A program made the translations under genes and the position numbers. A stretch of DNA of 64,000 nt from Neobacillus sp. SuZ13 (GTDB lineage: Bacteria; Bacillota; Bacilli; Bacillales; Cytobacillaceae). Every line of letters starts with the position of its first letter. The first letter of the stretch is position 1. Below, piece by piece: positions 8,951-16,341 of the stretch. The stretch is from contig NZ_CP126107.1 in NCBI RefSeq assembly GCF_030123365.1, positions 1,473,501 to 1,537,500 of the forward strand. Direction: 5' to 3'. The notes beneath the pieces are model-generated. The model was not told the origin of the DNA and ran no database searches. It worked only from the letters and a program-made list of their open reading frames with translations.

Positions 8951-9468
8951 TTAAACTGTTCCTTTCCAAGACGAAATGTTTCATAAACGGTCCAGGAACC
9001 ATTTTCTAATTGATAAAGAAGATGGAAACGATCAATCGTTTCTTCATGGTTAATCGCGGTCATACGTAGTGAACCAAATACATCAGAATGTTCATCATTG
9101 GAAAGTTGTTGACCAATGGTGATATGCGGAACAAATGCATATTCTAAGTTTTGCTCTGTAAATTCTTGATTAACTTCGTTATGCAAAGCGGTTAGTTCGT
9201 CCGATTTTTCGACTTTAAAATAAATAACATTGTTTACGGGCTTAAATGAGCTGATTTTCGAAGTTTTTAATGTAAATGCATTGTGACTTGCAGCCAATCT
9301 TCTTAATTTATCTGCATATTCTCTCGCTTCTTCTTCGGACGCCTCAAATGCATTTTTCAATGTTAAGTGTGGCGTAATTAAAGCATAATGCGGGTCATAA
9401 CGTTTTCGATAGGAATTAGCTAAATCCTGTAGTTTTTTTGATGGAAAAATAACAACTCCAAATTTCAT
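8947..9468 (-). CDS. yjcG: 2H phosphoesterase / 2'-5' RNA ligase-like protein YjcG
   Basis: The 173-residue protein carries the two H-x-T motifs of the 2H phosphoesterase superfamily: His34-Leu-Thr36 and His115-Ile-Thr117. The expected activity is on 2',3'-cyclic or 2'-5' phosphodiester bonds; the real substrate is not known. The ATG at 9468 is chosen because GGAGGTATACGT precedes it; an upstream in-frame extension has no ribosome site. It overlaps yjcF by the GTGA tetranucleotide. Confidence 0.9.
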   Translation of the reverse strand: MKFGVVIFPSKKLQDLANSYRKRYDPHYALITPHLTLKNAFEASEEEAREYADKLRRLAASHNAFTLKTSKISSFKPVNNVIYFKVEKSDELTALHNEVNQEFTEQNLEYAFVPHITIGQQLSNDEHSDVFGSLRMTAINHEETIDRFHLLYQLENGSWTVYETFRLGKEQFK

Positions 9469-9590
9469 ACGTATACCTCCATTTAGATGAACTTCCTTTT
9501 TACAATATAAACAAAAATTAACCTTCCTAATATTATAGCAAATTTTCAAAATATATTAAATGACTTAGCATGATGTTGATATTTGTTAAA

Positions 9591-10313
9591 TTAAAACAAC
9601 ATTTTAAGGGCGCGCCGTAAATCAGGCTGCCAGTACTTCCAGGTATGATTACCGCTAAACTCTTCATAAAAATATGTAATGGGTTTCTCTGAAATTATTT
9701 TTGAAAGGTCCCTGTTCGGGGTTAGGAAATCTTTAAGACTGCCGTCCGTTGTCTGAACTTCCGTTTCTTGATTCCCAATTACATGATAGAGTTGTAATAA
9801 CTGCCCCTCTGAGAAGTTCTTAACAGCGCTTAAAATACTTTCATCCACATATGGAGAGTGTAATAGGACTTTTCCAAATGTATGTGGGTATTGAAGCGCT
9901 GTCATTAAAGAAACAGCACCGCCAAGGGAGTCGCCTATTAGTGCTCTTGTTGAGCCCATTTGATAGGTAGGAAACTCTTGATCAAGAAAAGGAACTAATT
10001 CATGGGCTAGGAACCGAATGTATTGTTGATTCTGAGAGCCATTTGGATGATATTTCTTGCGGCGGTCTTCTACATTTTTATAGGGTACCCCTACAATGAT
10101 TAAATTTTCAATTTCTCTTTGAAAAAGAAACTCGTCTGCCAATCGCGCGATTCTGCCAAGCTGAAAATAGTCTCGGCCATCCTGGGCGATTAACAGCGAG
10201 TATTTATATAGCGGTGAGTAGTTTGCTGGCAGATAGACAAGGAGCTGGATATCCTCTCCAAGTTCTGCACTATAAATGGTAAGTTCATTGATGGTTCCTT
10301 TTGGAAACGCCAT
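9591..10313 (-). CDS. yjcH: Esterase-like alpha/beta hydrolase YjcH
   Basis: The protein has 240 residues of the enterochelin-esterase/esterase D-like group. The nucleophile elbow is GDSLGG with Ser129, and a late FSGNHTWKYW segment supplies the likely catalytic histidine. No signal peptide is seen, so it should be cytoplasmic. The substrate is unknown. GGGGGGAT precedes the ATG. It stands 122 bases upstream of yjcG in the same orientation, matching the B. subtilis yjcF-yjcG-yjcH order. Confidence 0.85.
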   Translation of the reverse strand: MAFPKGTINELTIYSAELGEDIQLLVYLPANYSPLYKYSLLIAQDGRDYFQLGRIARLADEFLFQREIENLIIVGVPYKNVEDRRKKYHPNGSQNQQYIRFLAHELVPFLDQEFPTYQMGSTRALIGDSLGGAVSLMTALQYPHTFGKVLLHSPYVDESILSAVKNFSEGQLLQLYHVIGNQETEVQTTDGSLKDFLTPNRDLSKIISEKPITYFYEEFSGNHTWKYWQPDLRRALKMLF

Positions 10314-10423
10314 GTGATAAATCCCCCCGTGATTCGATCTCTACCACTGCATTATAACAAAACTAAAGTGGAAATGCTTTTAATATAGGGGGAGGAACTG
10401 TGGTGTGAATGCGGTTGTGAGGA

Positions 10424-10648
10424 TTAGTGAAGGTAGCGGTAGTTGGTACGGGATTCAGGCATAATGGATAATATATTTTCACGTTTGAAGGTGCGCATTT
10501 GTTTTCGGAGCAGACAAAAGGCGCGAATATATTCGTCATTCACTTCCTTCACAATCAATTTCCGTTGGGACAATTCTTGGTTGTCAGCTAGGTAAATCAT
10601 TTCTAATGGAATATTTTCCTCAATTGAACGCATGAAAAGCCCTTCCAT
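10424..10648 (-). CDS. Small WYL-domain-like protein
   Basis: This is a 74-residue protein. Its sequence (IPLEMIYLADNQELSQRKLIVKEVNDEYIRAFCLLRKQMRTFKRENILSI, given here only as the pattern I-x-Y, then RAFC, R-x-F-x-x-x-x-I) resembles a shortened WYL ligand-sensing domain without a DNA-binding part. The start is the ATG eight bases after AAGGAG; the upstream GTG overlaps that site. Many Bacillus genomes carry such short WYL-like proteins of unknown role. There is no obvious operon partner. Confidence 0.6.
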   Translation of the reverse strand: MEGLFMRSIEENIPLEMIYLADNQELSQRKLIVKEVNDEYIRAFCLLRKQMRTFKRENILSIMPESRTNYRYLH

Positions 10649-10786
10649 CTGGATCACTCCTTTCTTGGTTTATAGTATTATTATATCCAAACATTTGTTC
10701 TTTATTCAAGGATATTAGAACTAATGTTCTTATTGGTATATGTGATTGGTTTTAATAGATATTTATATGGAAAAATAAAAATGGTA

Positions 10787-10814
10787 TTGACATTTTTATT
10801 ATTTTTACTATAAT
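10787..10814 (+). promoter_or_regulatory. Strong sigma-A promoter of the tRNA gene
   Basis: The consensus TTGACA (10787-10792) and TATAAT (10809-10814) are separated by 16 bases. The predicted transcript starts about 15 bases before the tRNA. Confidence 0.9.
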
Positions 10815-10835
10815 TAGATTTGTAGTTAAATAAGA

Positions 10836-10908
10836 GATCTGTTAGCTCAGCTGGGAGAGCGCAACCTTGACAGGGTTGAGGTCGGGGGTTCGAACCCCTC
10901 ACAGGTCA
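10836..10908 (+). tRNA. tRNA-Val (anticodon GAC)
   Basis: A 73-base cloverleaf can be folded by hand. The acceptor stem is GATCTGT/ACAGGTC with one G-U pair, the D arm is GCTC-AGCTGGGA-GAGC, and the anticodon stem CAACC/GGTTG encloses TTGACAG with anticodon GAC. A T arm with TTCGAAC follows. No CCA is encoded. It is a single tRNA with its own promoter and terminator. Confidence 0.93.
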
Positions 10909-10914
10909 TCAACC

Positions 10915-10949
10915 AAAATCCTAAAATCTTAATGATTTTAGGATTTTTT
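10915..10949 (+). terminator. Terminator after tRNA-Val
   Basis: AAAATCCTAAAATC pairs perfectly with GATTTTAGGATTTT over TTAAT, and runs into TTTTTTC. Confidence 0.88.
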
Positions 10950-11020
10950 CTTTTTTAAGAATTAAATGATCCGTTTAAATGAATTTATTATTTTTGAAAA
11001 TATTGGTTTGTTAAATGCGA

Positions 11021-11075
11021 AAAACAGCAAAAAAGACTTATCACTAGATGAAAGTGCAGTCTTTTTGCTGTTTTT
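11021..11075. terminator. Long hairpin between tRNA-Val and the LysR gene
   Basis: AACAGCAAAAAAGACT pairs almost fully with AGTCTTTTTGCTGTT, with T-rich ends on both strands. It may terminate leftward transcription from the LysR gene as well as rightward read-through. No gene lies in 10950-11204. Confidence 0.6.
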
Positions 11076-11204
11076 GTTATTTCTCTAGAACAAAAGAAAG
11101 GCTAGAGTTTATATATTGGGAAAAATCGATTTCTATATATTCGTTTTGGGATTCCAATTTTCTTCCACTCTATTTTGGAGCTCGTTAGAAGCCTGTCTTT
11201 ATGG

Positions 11205-12098
11205 TTAATCTCTCTTAAAAGTAAATTCTTTCCTTGATATTAACTCGATAAAGCTATTGATTGTCTGGTTTTGATTCTTACGCGTCAGTATATAGGTGTG
11301 TGCAGACGGGAGAGAAAAGTATGGAAAAGGAATTATATCGATATTTCCCTTCTCTACCTGGTCTTTCACTGTTGTGAGCGGAAGAAAGGATATGCCCATC
11401 CCCTCCTTAATCCATTCAACGGAAACGTGTACCTTGCTTACCTTCATGGTTCTCACATTTGACACGTGTTGCCGAAGTTGAAATAACAGATCATCCCAGT
11501 ATAGTGGATGGTTATTGGTGAACAGTAAATTTTCATGAAAGATATCGTTTGTACTTAACTCTCTTTTATTTCGTACACCAACGCCGTGTGGACCAACGAG
11601 AACAATTGGGTCGTTATATAGTTCAATGCTTTCCAATTGTTCCTGTACTACGGGAATTCGGCCAATGCCGATGTCACACTCCTGATTGATCACGCTCGTT
11701 ATTACAGAACTCGAATCCGTCACTTCAATTGAGAACTCTGTTTCTGGACTCATTTTGCGAAACTCTCTGATCCAGCTAGGAAGATATGTTGTTGCAACGA
11801 CCGTAGCTACAGAGATTTTGATGGTTTCCTGGTAACCCTGTAGACGCCTGGCGACATATTCTATGCTTTCGTTGTAGTTCTCCAAAATGGTTTTGGCGTA
11901 CTGTAAGAATCCGAGTCCTGTTGGATTTAACTGTACTGACCTACCGACGCGGTCGAACAGCTGAGTTTCGAGCTCGTCCTCAATATTTTGAATATGAAGC
12001 GTGACCGTTGACTGGGCAACATGGAGCCTGTCTGCAGTTCTCCTGAAATTCCCCTCTTCTGCAGCCGTTATAAATGTATTTAACCAATTAAGTTCCAA
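11205..12098 (-). CDS. LysR-family transcriptional regulator
   Basis: This 297-residue regulator has an N-terminal winged helix-turn-helix (NFRRTADRLHVAQSTVTLHIQ, about residues 17-37 of the pattern) and a periplasmic-binding-like effector domain. It is transcribed divergently from the fumarase/tartrate dehydratase genes across 196 bases that hold two palindromes, so it probably controls them in response to a dicarboxylate or hydroxy acid. The start codon is TTG, with an AGGAG-type site upstream. The inducer is inferred from context only. Confidence 0.88.
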   Translation of the reverse strand: MELNWLNTFITAAEEGNFRRTADRLHVAQSTVTLHIQNIEDELETQLFDRVGRSVQLNPTGLGFLQYAKTILENYNESIEYVARRLQGYQETIKISVATVVATTYLPSWIREFRKMSPETEFSIEVTDSSSVITSVINQECDIGIGRIPVVQEQLESIELYNDPIVLVGPHGVGVRNKRELSTNDIFHENLLFTNNHPLYWDDLLFQLRQHVSNVRTMKVSKVHVSVEWIKEGMGISFLPLTTVKDQVEKGNIDIIPFPYFSLPSAHTYILTRKNQNQTINSFIELISRKEFTFKRD

Positions 12099-12138
12099 AG
12101 TGACTCTCCTCCTTACGACTATGATATTACCAATTTTG

Positions 12139-12153
12139 ATCGACTTTGTCGAT
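12139..12153. promoter_or_regulatory. Candidate LysR operator, ATCGAC-TTT-GTCGAT
   Basis: A perfect 6-bp inverted repeat with a 3-base spacer lies 41 bases upstream of the LysR start. It fits the T-N11-A form of LysR sites. Confidence 0.5.
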
Positions 12154-12165
12154 TAAATCAATCAT

Positions 12166-12190
12166 AAACATTCATTATACATGAATGTTT
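12166..12190. promoter_or_regulatory. Perfect 10-bp palindrome in the LysR/fumarase intergenic region
   Basis: AAACATTCAT and ATGAATGTTT are perfect inverted repeats around TATAC. The arrangement looks like an operator for the divergent pair; the binding protein is unknown. Confidence 0.5.
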
Positions 12191-12294
12191 TTCTGTTCTA
12201 TACTTGATTCAAGGGACAAACAGAGAGGGGGGCACAAATAGACCTTTTCTCGCAATATTTTATGCGTAATAAAAATTAAAAGGATGGATGAAGA

Positions 12295-13137
12295 ATGAGA
12301 AAGATTTCTGTAGAACAGATTCGTGATGCAGTCTCTGTACTTTGCTGGGAGGCTTGCTATTACTTGCCTGAAGACATTGTGAATGGATTCCATAAGGCCT
12401 TGGAAACGGAACAGTCTCCGTTAGGGAAGTCGATTCTTGAACAGTTAATTGAAAACGCTAACTTGGCAGCCAAAGAAGACAGACCTTACTGCCATGATAC
12501 AGGGCTTACCGTTGTTTATGCAGAAGTGGGCCAGGAAGTACACATTGATGGAGGAGATTTTGAAGCAGCGATTCATGAGGGCATTCGAAAAGGCTACAAG
12601 GAGGGATACCTTCGTAATTCAGTTGTAGGGGATCCATTACTCCGAATCAATACAAACGATAATACCCCGGGTGTGATACACACCAGACTCGTTCCAGGAG
12701 ACAAGATTAAATTAACGGTTCTGCCTAAGGGTGGCGGAAGTGAAAATATGAGTGCAATGAAATTCTTGCTCCCTGGAGAAGGAGTGGCAGGAGTGAAAAA
12801 ATTTGTATTGGATACGATCGAAGCGGCTGGAGGAAGAGCATGTCCTCCTATCGTAGTGGGGGTAGGTGTTGGTGGGACCTTTGATAAGGTAACGGAGATT
12901 GCTAAAGAGGCCGTTCTGCGTGAAATTGGCGTGTATCACCACGAACCACATATTGCCCAGCTAGAGAAAGAATTACTCGAAGAGGTTAACAAGCTGGGAA
13001 TTGGTCCGCAAGGATTGGGTGGTACGAATACGGCATTATGGGTAGCTGCAGAAACCTATGGATGCCATATTACAGCCCTTCCAGTAGCCGTGAATATCCA
13101 GTGCCATGCTGCACGTAAAAAATCTTATGTAATCTAA
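12295..13137 (+). CDS. Class I fumarate hydratase / L(+)-tartrate dehydratase, alpha subunit
   Basis: The 280-residue protein is the [4Fe-4S] N-terminal half of a two-subunit class I hydro-lyase. Candidate cluster cysteines are Cys66 in RPYCHDTG, the cysteine in GGRACPP and the one in IQCHAARK. Together with the next gene it would interconvert fumarate and malate, or dehydrate tartrate. A LysR gene is divergent and transporter remnants follow, which suggests uptake and use of an external hydroxy-dicarboxylate. Fumarase and tartrate dehydratase cannot be separated by eye. Confidence 0.88.
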   Translation: MRKISVEQIRDAVSVLCWEACYYLPEDIVNGFHKALETEQSPLGKSILEQLIENANLAAKEDRPYCHDTGLTVVYAEVGQEVHIDGGDFEAAIHEGIRKGYKEGYLRNSVVGDPLLRINTNDNTPGVIHTRLVPGDKIKLTVLPKGGGSENMSAMKFLLPGEGVAGVKKFVLDTIEAAGGRACPPIVVGVGVGGTFDKVTEIAKEAVLREIGVYHHEPHIAQLEKELLEEVNKLGIGPQGLGGTNTALWVAAETYGCHITALPVAVNIQCHAARKKSYVI

Positions 13138-13162
13138 ATTTGCAAAAGGAAGGTGCTAAAAA

Positions 13163-13738
13163 ATGGCTAAAGTCTACTTACAAACGCCACTTACTAATGA
13201 GGATGTTTTGAATTTACAAGCAGGAGATGAAGTCTTCCTAAATGGAATTATTTATTTAGCCAGAGACGCTGCCCATAAGCGGTTTCTCGAGCTGTTGGAC
13301 AGAAATCAACCACTTCCTGTGGATCTGAAAAACCATATCATCTTTTACGCTGGACCAACACCTCCTAAACCTGGTCAAGTGATTGGATCCATCGCTCCAA
13401 CAACAGCCTCCCGCATGGATCCCTATGCACCGGCCATGTTTGAATATGGGGTTAAGGGTGTGATTGGAAAAGGACCACGGGGTCAATCGGTGAAAGACGC
13501 ATGCAAAGATCACCAAGCCATTTGTTTTTCTGCCGTTGGCGGGCTATCCGCGCTTTTAAGCGATAAAATCCAATCCGCAGAAGTAGTAGCATATGAAGAT
13601 CTTGGCCCAGAAGCTGTTCGTGAACTTACTGTTAAGGATTTCCCGGTTATGGTAGTCTATGATGCATACGGTAACGATCTTTATGAGCAGGAAATCGCTA
13701 AGTATCGATCAATAGATAAAACAGTAGGGCACATTTAA
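13163..13738 (+). CDS. Class I fumarate hydratase / L(+)-tartrate dehydratase, beta subunit
   Basis: The 191-residue protein is the C-terminal domain partner of the preceding gene. It contains the family landmarks GIIYLARDAAHKR, FYAGPTPPKPG, SIAPTTASRMDPY and GVIGKGP. It starts 25 bases after the alpha subunit with AGGAAGGTG upstream. The two subunits should form a heterodimer or heterotetramer around the Fe-S cluster. Confidence 0.88.
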   Translation: MAKVYLQTPLTNEDVLNLQAGDEVFLNGIIYLARDAAHKRFLELLDRNQPLPVDLKNHIIFYAGPTPPKPGQVIGSIAPTTASRMDPYAPAMFEYGVKGVIGKGPRGQSVKDACKDHQAICFSAVGGLSALLSDKIQSAEVVAYEDLGPEAVRELTVKDFPVMVVYDAYGNDLYEQEIAKYRSIDKTVGHI

Positions 13739-13764
13739 AGGATAAAAAATAGGAGTAATATCTA

Positions 13765-14094
13765 ATGAAAAAACTTGGACTTCCTATTCAAATTTTACTT
13801 GGTCTAATCTTTGGTATCATCGTTGGGTTGGTATATTCGGGTACGGCGGTGGGATTTTCCACAGCAATAACCCGTGACGCCTCCGACACTAGTACGTTTC
13901 TCTCCCCAACCATTATGGCGAACTATGGTTTGGCAGTAACATTGTATATTTGTGGGGCGTTGTTTTTCATTGGATTCCTACTCTGTTTATTCATGGCTCC
14001 TGAAACAAAGAATATGAGTTTAGCGGAATCCAGCTCTATAAAGAAAGGCACTACTCAGCGGGTGGATACATTCGCACTGAGGAAAAACGGTTAA
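13765..14094 (+). pseudogene. Fusion remnant: DAACS symporter N-terminus joined to MFS transporter C-terminus
   Basis: The first ~25 residues (LGLPIQILLGLIFGIIVGLVY) look like the start of a glutamate/dicarboxylate:cation symporter (GltP/DctA family). From about residue 27 on, the sequence changes to the end of a major facilitator carrier: VGFSTAI, then LSPTIMANYG, a hydrophobic helix and APETKNMSLAESS, a classic MFS metabolite-carrier C-terminus. At 109 residues neither half can work as a transporter. The simplest reading is a deletion that joined two neighbouring transporter genes in the fumarase/tartrate operon. It still has a start codon and ribosome site. Confidence 0.65.
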
Positions 14095-14214
14095 ATAGAA
14101 GAGTGAAGGATTGTGGAACAGCAGAAACAATTGAGTTTCTGGGGAGGGTTTGCACCGGTTAACGGCGAAGTGATTAATTGGTGTCATTCCCTTTGGAAAT
14201 AAGAGGTGCAAAAA

Positions 14215-15147
14215 ATGGAAAAATTGACGAGTTTAAGAGTTTACATTATTACAATTGCTGGTGCGGTATGTTGGGGACTTATTGGTTTATTTATTGCCCC
14301 ATTGTATGCTCGCGGCTTTACGGCTTGGGACGTAGTTGCCATTCGAGGTATTTTTACCTTTGTTATCTTAATTCTAGTTATGACAGCATTTTATCGGGAT
14401 CAGTTACGTACCAGATTAAAAGATCACATTTTTTTCGCTTGTGCAGGAATTTTAAGTGTCGCTTTATTTAATTTTTTTTATTTCGAAGTTTTTTCTCAAT
14501 CGAGTTTATCCCTTGCAGTAACACTTTTATATACAGGTCCTCTGTTTGTAACCATCCTGTCTCGGCTCTTTTTTAAAGAGCCCTTGACTATTCGTAAAGG
14601 GTGGGCACTTGCTCTTGCAATTACAGGTTGTGCATTTGTTGTAGGCCTGCTGCCACTAGGCCAGGATGGTATACATATGAAAACCTTGTTCATGGGGATT
14701 CTATCTGGATTTTGTTATGCGTTGTATAGTATATTCAGTAAACCTGTAACCCAAAGGTATTCTGCCTTGACCATTACAACGTACACATTTTTTTATACGA
14801 GTATATTCATGTTAGTGACAAGTGACATAATAAAAAAGACTGATCAATTTCAATATGCAGATGTTTGGATGTCAGCGGTGTTGTTAGCACTAGTATCAAC
14901 GGTTGCAGCTTTTGTTTTGTACACTTCAGGACTAAAGCATTTAGAAGCTAGTAAGGCTTCCATTTTAGCAACGATTGAACCCATCATTGCAGTGGTAACT
15001 GGAGTACTTTTTCTTGGGGAACATCTACGGGGATGGCAGGTGTTAGGAATTGCATTGGTTTTGTATTCAGCAATTCTTGTCGCAGATGGAAGGGCTAAGG
15101 CAAAGAAACCAGTTGATACCATTTTAGAGGAGGAAAGCACAGTATGA
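14215..15147 (+). CDS. EamA (DMT superfamily) membrane transporter
   Basis: The 310-residue protein has ten predicted hydrophobic helices in two EamA repeats, as in RhaT/YdcZ-like exporters. The N-terminal repeat begins AGAVCWGLIGLFIAP and the second ends with the usual LEASKASILATIEPIIAVVTGVLFLGE motif pattern. It would export or import a small metabolite; the substrate is not known. The ATG at 14215 follows AAGAGGTG by six bases. The stop overlaps a short ORF start (ATGA). Confidence 0.88.
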   Translation: MEKLTSLRVYIITIAGAVCWGLIGLFIAPLYARGFTAWDVVAIRGIFTFVILILVMTAFYRDQLRTRLKDHIFFACAGILSVALFNFFYFEVFSQSSLSLAVTLLYTGPLFVTILSRLFFKEPLTIRKGWALALAITGCAFVVGLLPLGQDGIHMKTLFMGILSGFCYALYSIFSKPVTQRYSALTITTYTFFYTSIFMLVTSDIIKKTDQFQYADVWMSAVLLALVSTVAAFVLYTSGLKHLEASKASILATIEPIIAVVTGVLFLGEHLRGWQVLGIALVLYSAILVADGRAKAKKPVDTILEEESTV

Positions 15148-15291
15148 TACAACTAGATCAGGAAAAAAGTGTATATGACTTTTTAGAAAGACTATCCCAA
15201 TGTAAACACAGCAACAGTCAACCTTTCAGTCCAAGAGTTTAGAAGATACCTTCATTTGATCAATAATCCTGTTTCAATAATATCCTTATAA
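15144..15291 (+). pseudogene. Probable frameshifted small ORF after the EamA gene
   Basis: An ATGA overlap with the EamA stop opens a 32-residue ORF (MIQLDQEKSVYDFLERL start) that ends at 15242. From about 15187 another frame continues with protein-like sequence (PNVNTATVNLSVQEFRRY) to a stop at 15291. Joined by a single frameshift, the two give about 49 residues. No family was recognised. It may be a decayed gene or chance. Confidence 0.35.
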
Positions 15292-15551
15292 TACGAAGGG
15301 GCGCCATTTAAAAGGTGTCCTTTTTGTATTGGGCAATTTTCTCGAATATGAGATATAAAGGATTCAAGGTGGTCCTTATAAATGAATGTAAAAAGAGGGA
15401 TATAAATGAGTTTAGAAAATCCAAAAACAATAATTAAAAAAAATAGTTGATATGAAAGATTCTTTACCCACGGGGTGACGTTTTTATTTGTACAAAAATT
15501 AAAGAAAGCCCTATGTTCAAGGGCCCAATTGTCGTGTAAAGTATCGATCAT
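15252..15551 (-). CDS. Uncertain 99-residue ORF downstream of the zinc-ribbon gene
   Basis: The ATG overlaps the stop of the upstream zinc-ribbon gene (TAATG), which would allow coupled translation, and the product has one strong hydrophobic segment (LSYQLFFLIIVFGFSKLIYIP, about residues 32-52). Against it, a GCCCT...AGGGC hairpin with a T-rich tail lies just inside the ORF and looks like the terminator of the upstream gene. No family is recognised. It may be spurious. Confidence 0.3.
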   Translation of the reverse strand: MIDTLHDNWALEHRAFFNFCTNKNVTPWVKNLSYQLFFLIIVFGFSKLIYIPLFTFIYKDHLESFISHIRENCPIQKGHLLNGAPSYYKDIIETGLLIK

Positions 15552-15727
15552 TAATTTTTAGAGTTTTCCTCAATTTTATGAATATACACGACACCGCTCG
15601 TTACAACTGAACCATTTGTTTCACCGCAATGGGGGCAATTGATATACTCACGCTCTTTGCCTCCAGGGACATTCATTTCCGTAACTTGGAAATAAAACTC
15701 TTTTTCACATTTTTTGCAGTTTATCAA
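15551..15727 (-). CDS. Small zinc-ribbon protein
   Basis: This 58-residue protein begins with a TTG codon placed well after GGAGGGATG. It holds two Cys pairs, INCKKC near residue 3-6 and NCPHCG near residue 34-37, which make a rubredoxin-like or zinc-ribbon knuckle set. The rest is polar, so it is probably cytoplasmic. The function is unknown. Upstream, on the minus strand, lie a cre-like site and a TATACC...GGTATA palindrome that overlaps a plausible promoter. Confidence 0.7.
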   Translation of the reverse strand: MINCKKCEKEFYFQVTEMNVPGGKEREYINCPHCGETNGSVVTSGVVYIHKIEENSKN

Positions 15728-15781
15728 AAGACATCCCTCCGTGTACTTTTATTAATAACTCAAAGTATATATTCGCTAAGT

Positions 15782-15795
15782 TGTAAGCGTTTTCC
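15782..15795. promoter_or_regulatory. cre-like site upstream of the zinc-ribbon gene
   Basis: TGTAAGCGTTTTCC matches the CcpA consensus TGWAARCGYTWNCW at 13 of 14 positions. It lies about 55 bases upstream of the leftward zinc-ribbon start. Confidence 0.5.
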
Positions 15796-15840
15796 TCTTT
15801 GGAATCATTTATTTGACGGAATTATAGAGAGTATTAAGAG

Positions 15841-15858
15841 TATACCTACTGGGGTATA
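15841..15858. promoter_or_regulatory. TATACC-N6-GGTATA palindrome, CsoR/CstR-like
   Basis: TATACCTACTGGGGTATA has perfect 6-bp arms and a G-rich centre, similar in form to CsoR or CstR operators. On the minus strand it overlaps the -35 position of a TATAAT-type -10 at 15826-15821. The regulator is not identified. Confidence 0.35.
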
Positions 15859-15931
15859 TGAAAGAAGGAACTCGGTATTTCGGAATATGTGCGGGTAATG
15901 GTGCGTAATGTGGAAGAAATAACACTGGGTG

Positions 15932-16081
15932 CTATTGGTTTTGACTACCGTCATTATCTTGCATTTGCTGTTTTAACTCAAAGTATAATAAAAAAGCTAA
16001 TATAACGAGAGGAATCGAGAATAAAGAGATGACAAACCAACCTGTGTTTATAAAATGAGTGTATATCCAAGAAGAATACAT
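15932..16081 (-). CDS. Small single-pass membrane protein
   Basis: This 49-residue ORF has AGGAGGTG five bases before its ATG. It encodes a short aromatic N-terminus, one hydrophobic helix (WFVISLFSIPLVILAFLLYF) and a polar Gln/Asp-rich tail, so it should be an N-out or N-in single-span protein. No family was recognised. The strong ribosome site and clean topology argue that it is real. Confidence 0.6.
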   Translation of the reverse strand: MYSSWIYTHFINTGWFVISLFSIPLVILAFLLYFELKQQMQDNDGSQNQ

Positions 16082-16173
16082 GCGAAGCACCTCCTAATTC
16101 TAGAGTGTCCGAAATGTATCCAATTAATCATCAGCACGGAGTTTCTATAAATGAATTCTTTCTAAATTCCTAG

Positions 16174-16203
16174 TTGACATATTGGATTAGTCGAGTTTAT
16201 TAT
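16174..16203 (+). promoter_or_regulatory. Sigma-A promoter of the cystine-transport operon
   Basis: TTGACA (16174-16179) and TATTAT (16198-16203) are separated by 18 bases. The predicted start near 16210 gives a leader of about 130 bases that contains the hairpin described next. Confidence 0.7.
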
Positions 16204-16249
16204 ATGTAATAGATTCATAATATTAAAAAAAGCATTTTACATATGAGCT

Positions 16250-16312
16250 TATGAGCATAGCTGATCAGTCAACTGAAGGCTGCTCCCACTACAACGGGGG
16301 CAGTCTTTTTTA
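16250..16312 (+). promoter_or_regulatory. Attenuator-like leader with competing hairpins
   Basis: The terminator stem is GGCTGCTCCC (16278-16287) with GGGGGCAGTC (16296-16305), followed by TTTTTT, and lies before the first gene. GAGCATAGC (16253-16261) can instead pair with GGCTGCTC (16278-16285), the left arm of the terminator. A small hairpin TCAGT-CA-ACTGA sits between. This is the layout of a transcription attenuator. No known riboswitch or T-box core (no AGGGTGG element) was seen. Confidence 0.5.
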
Positions 16313-16341
16313 TTTTAAAGTGTTTAGGAGGCAGCAGAAGG

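Noticed and set aside
14113..14202. A 29-residue GTG-started ORF between the transporter scar and the EamA gene
   Set aside because: The GAAGGA site is only two bases from the GTG and the product matches nothing; likely intergenic remnant.
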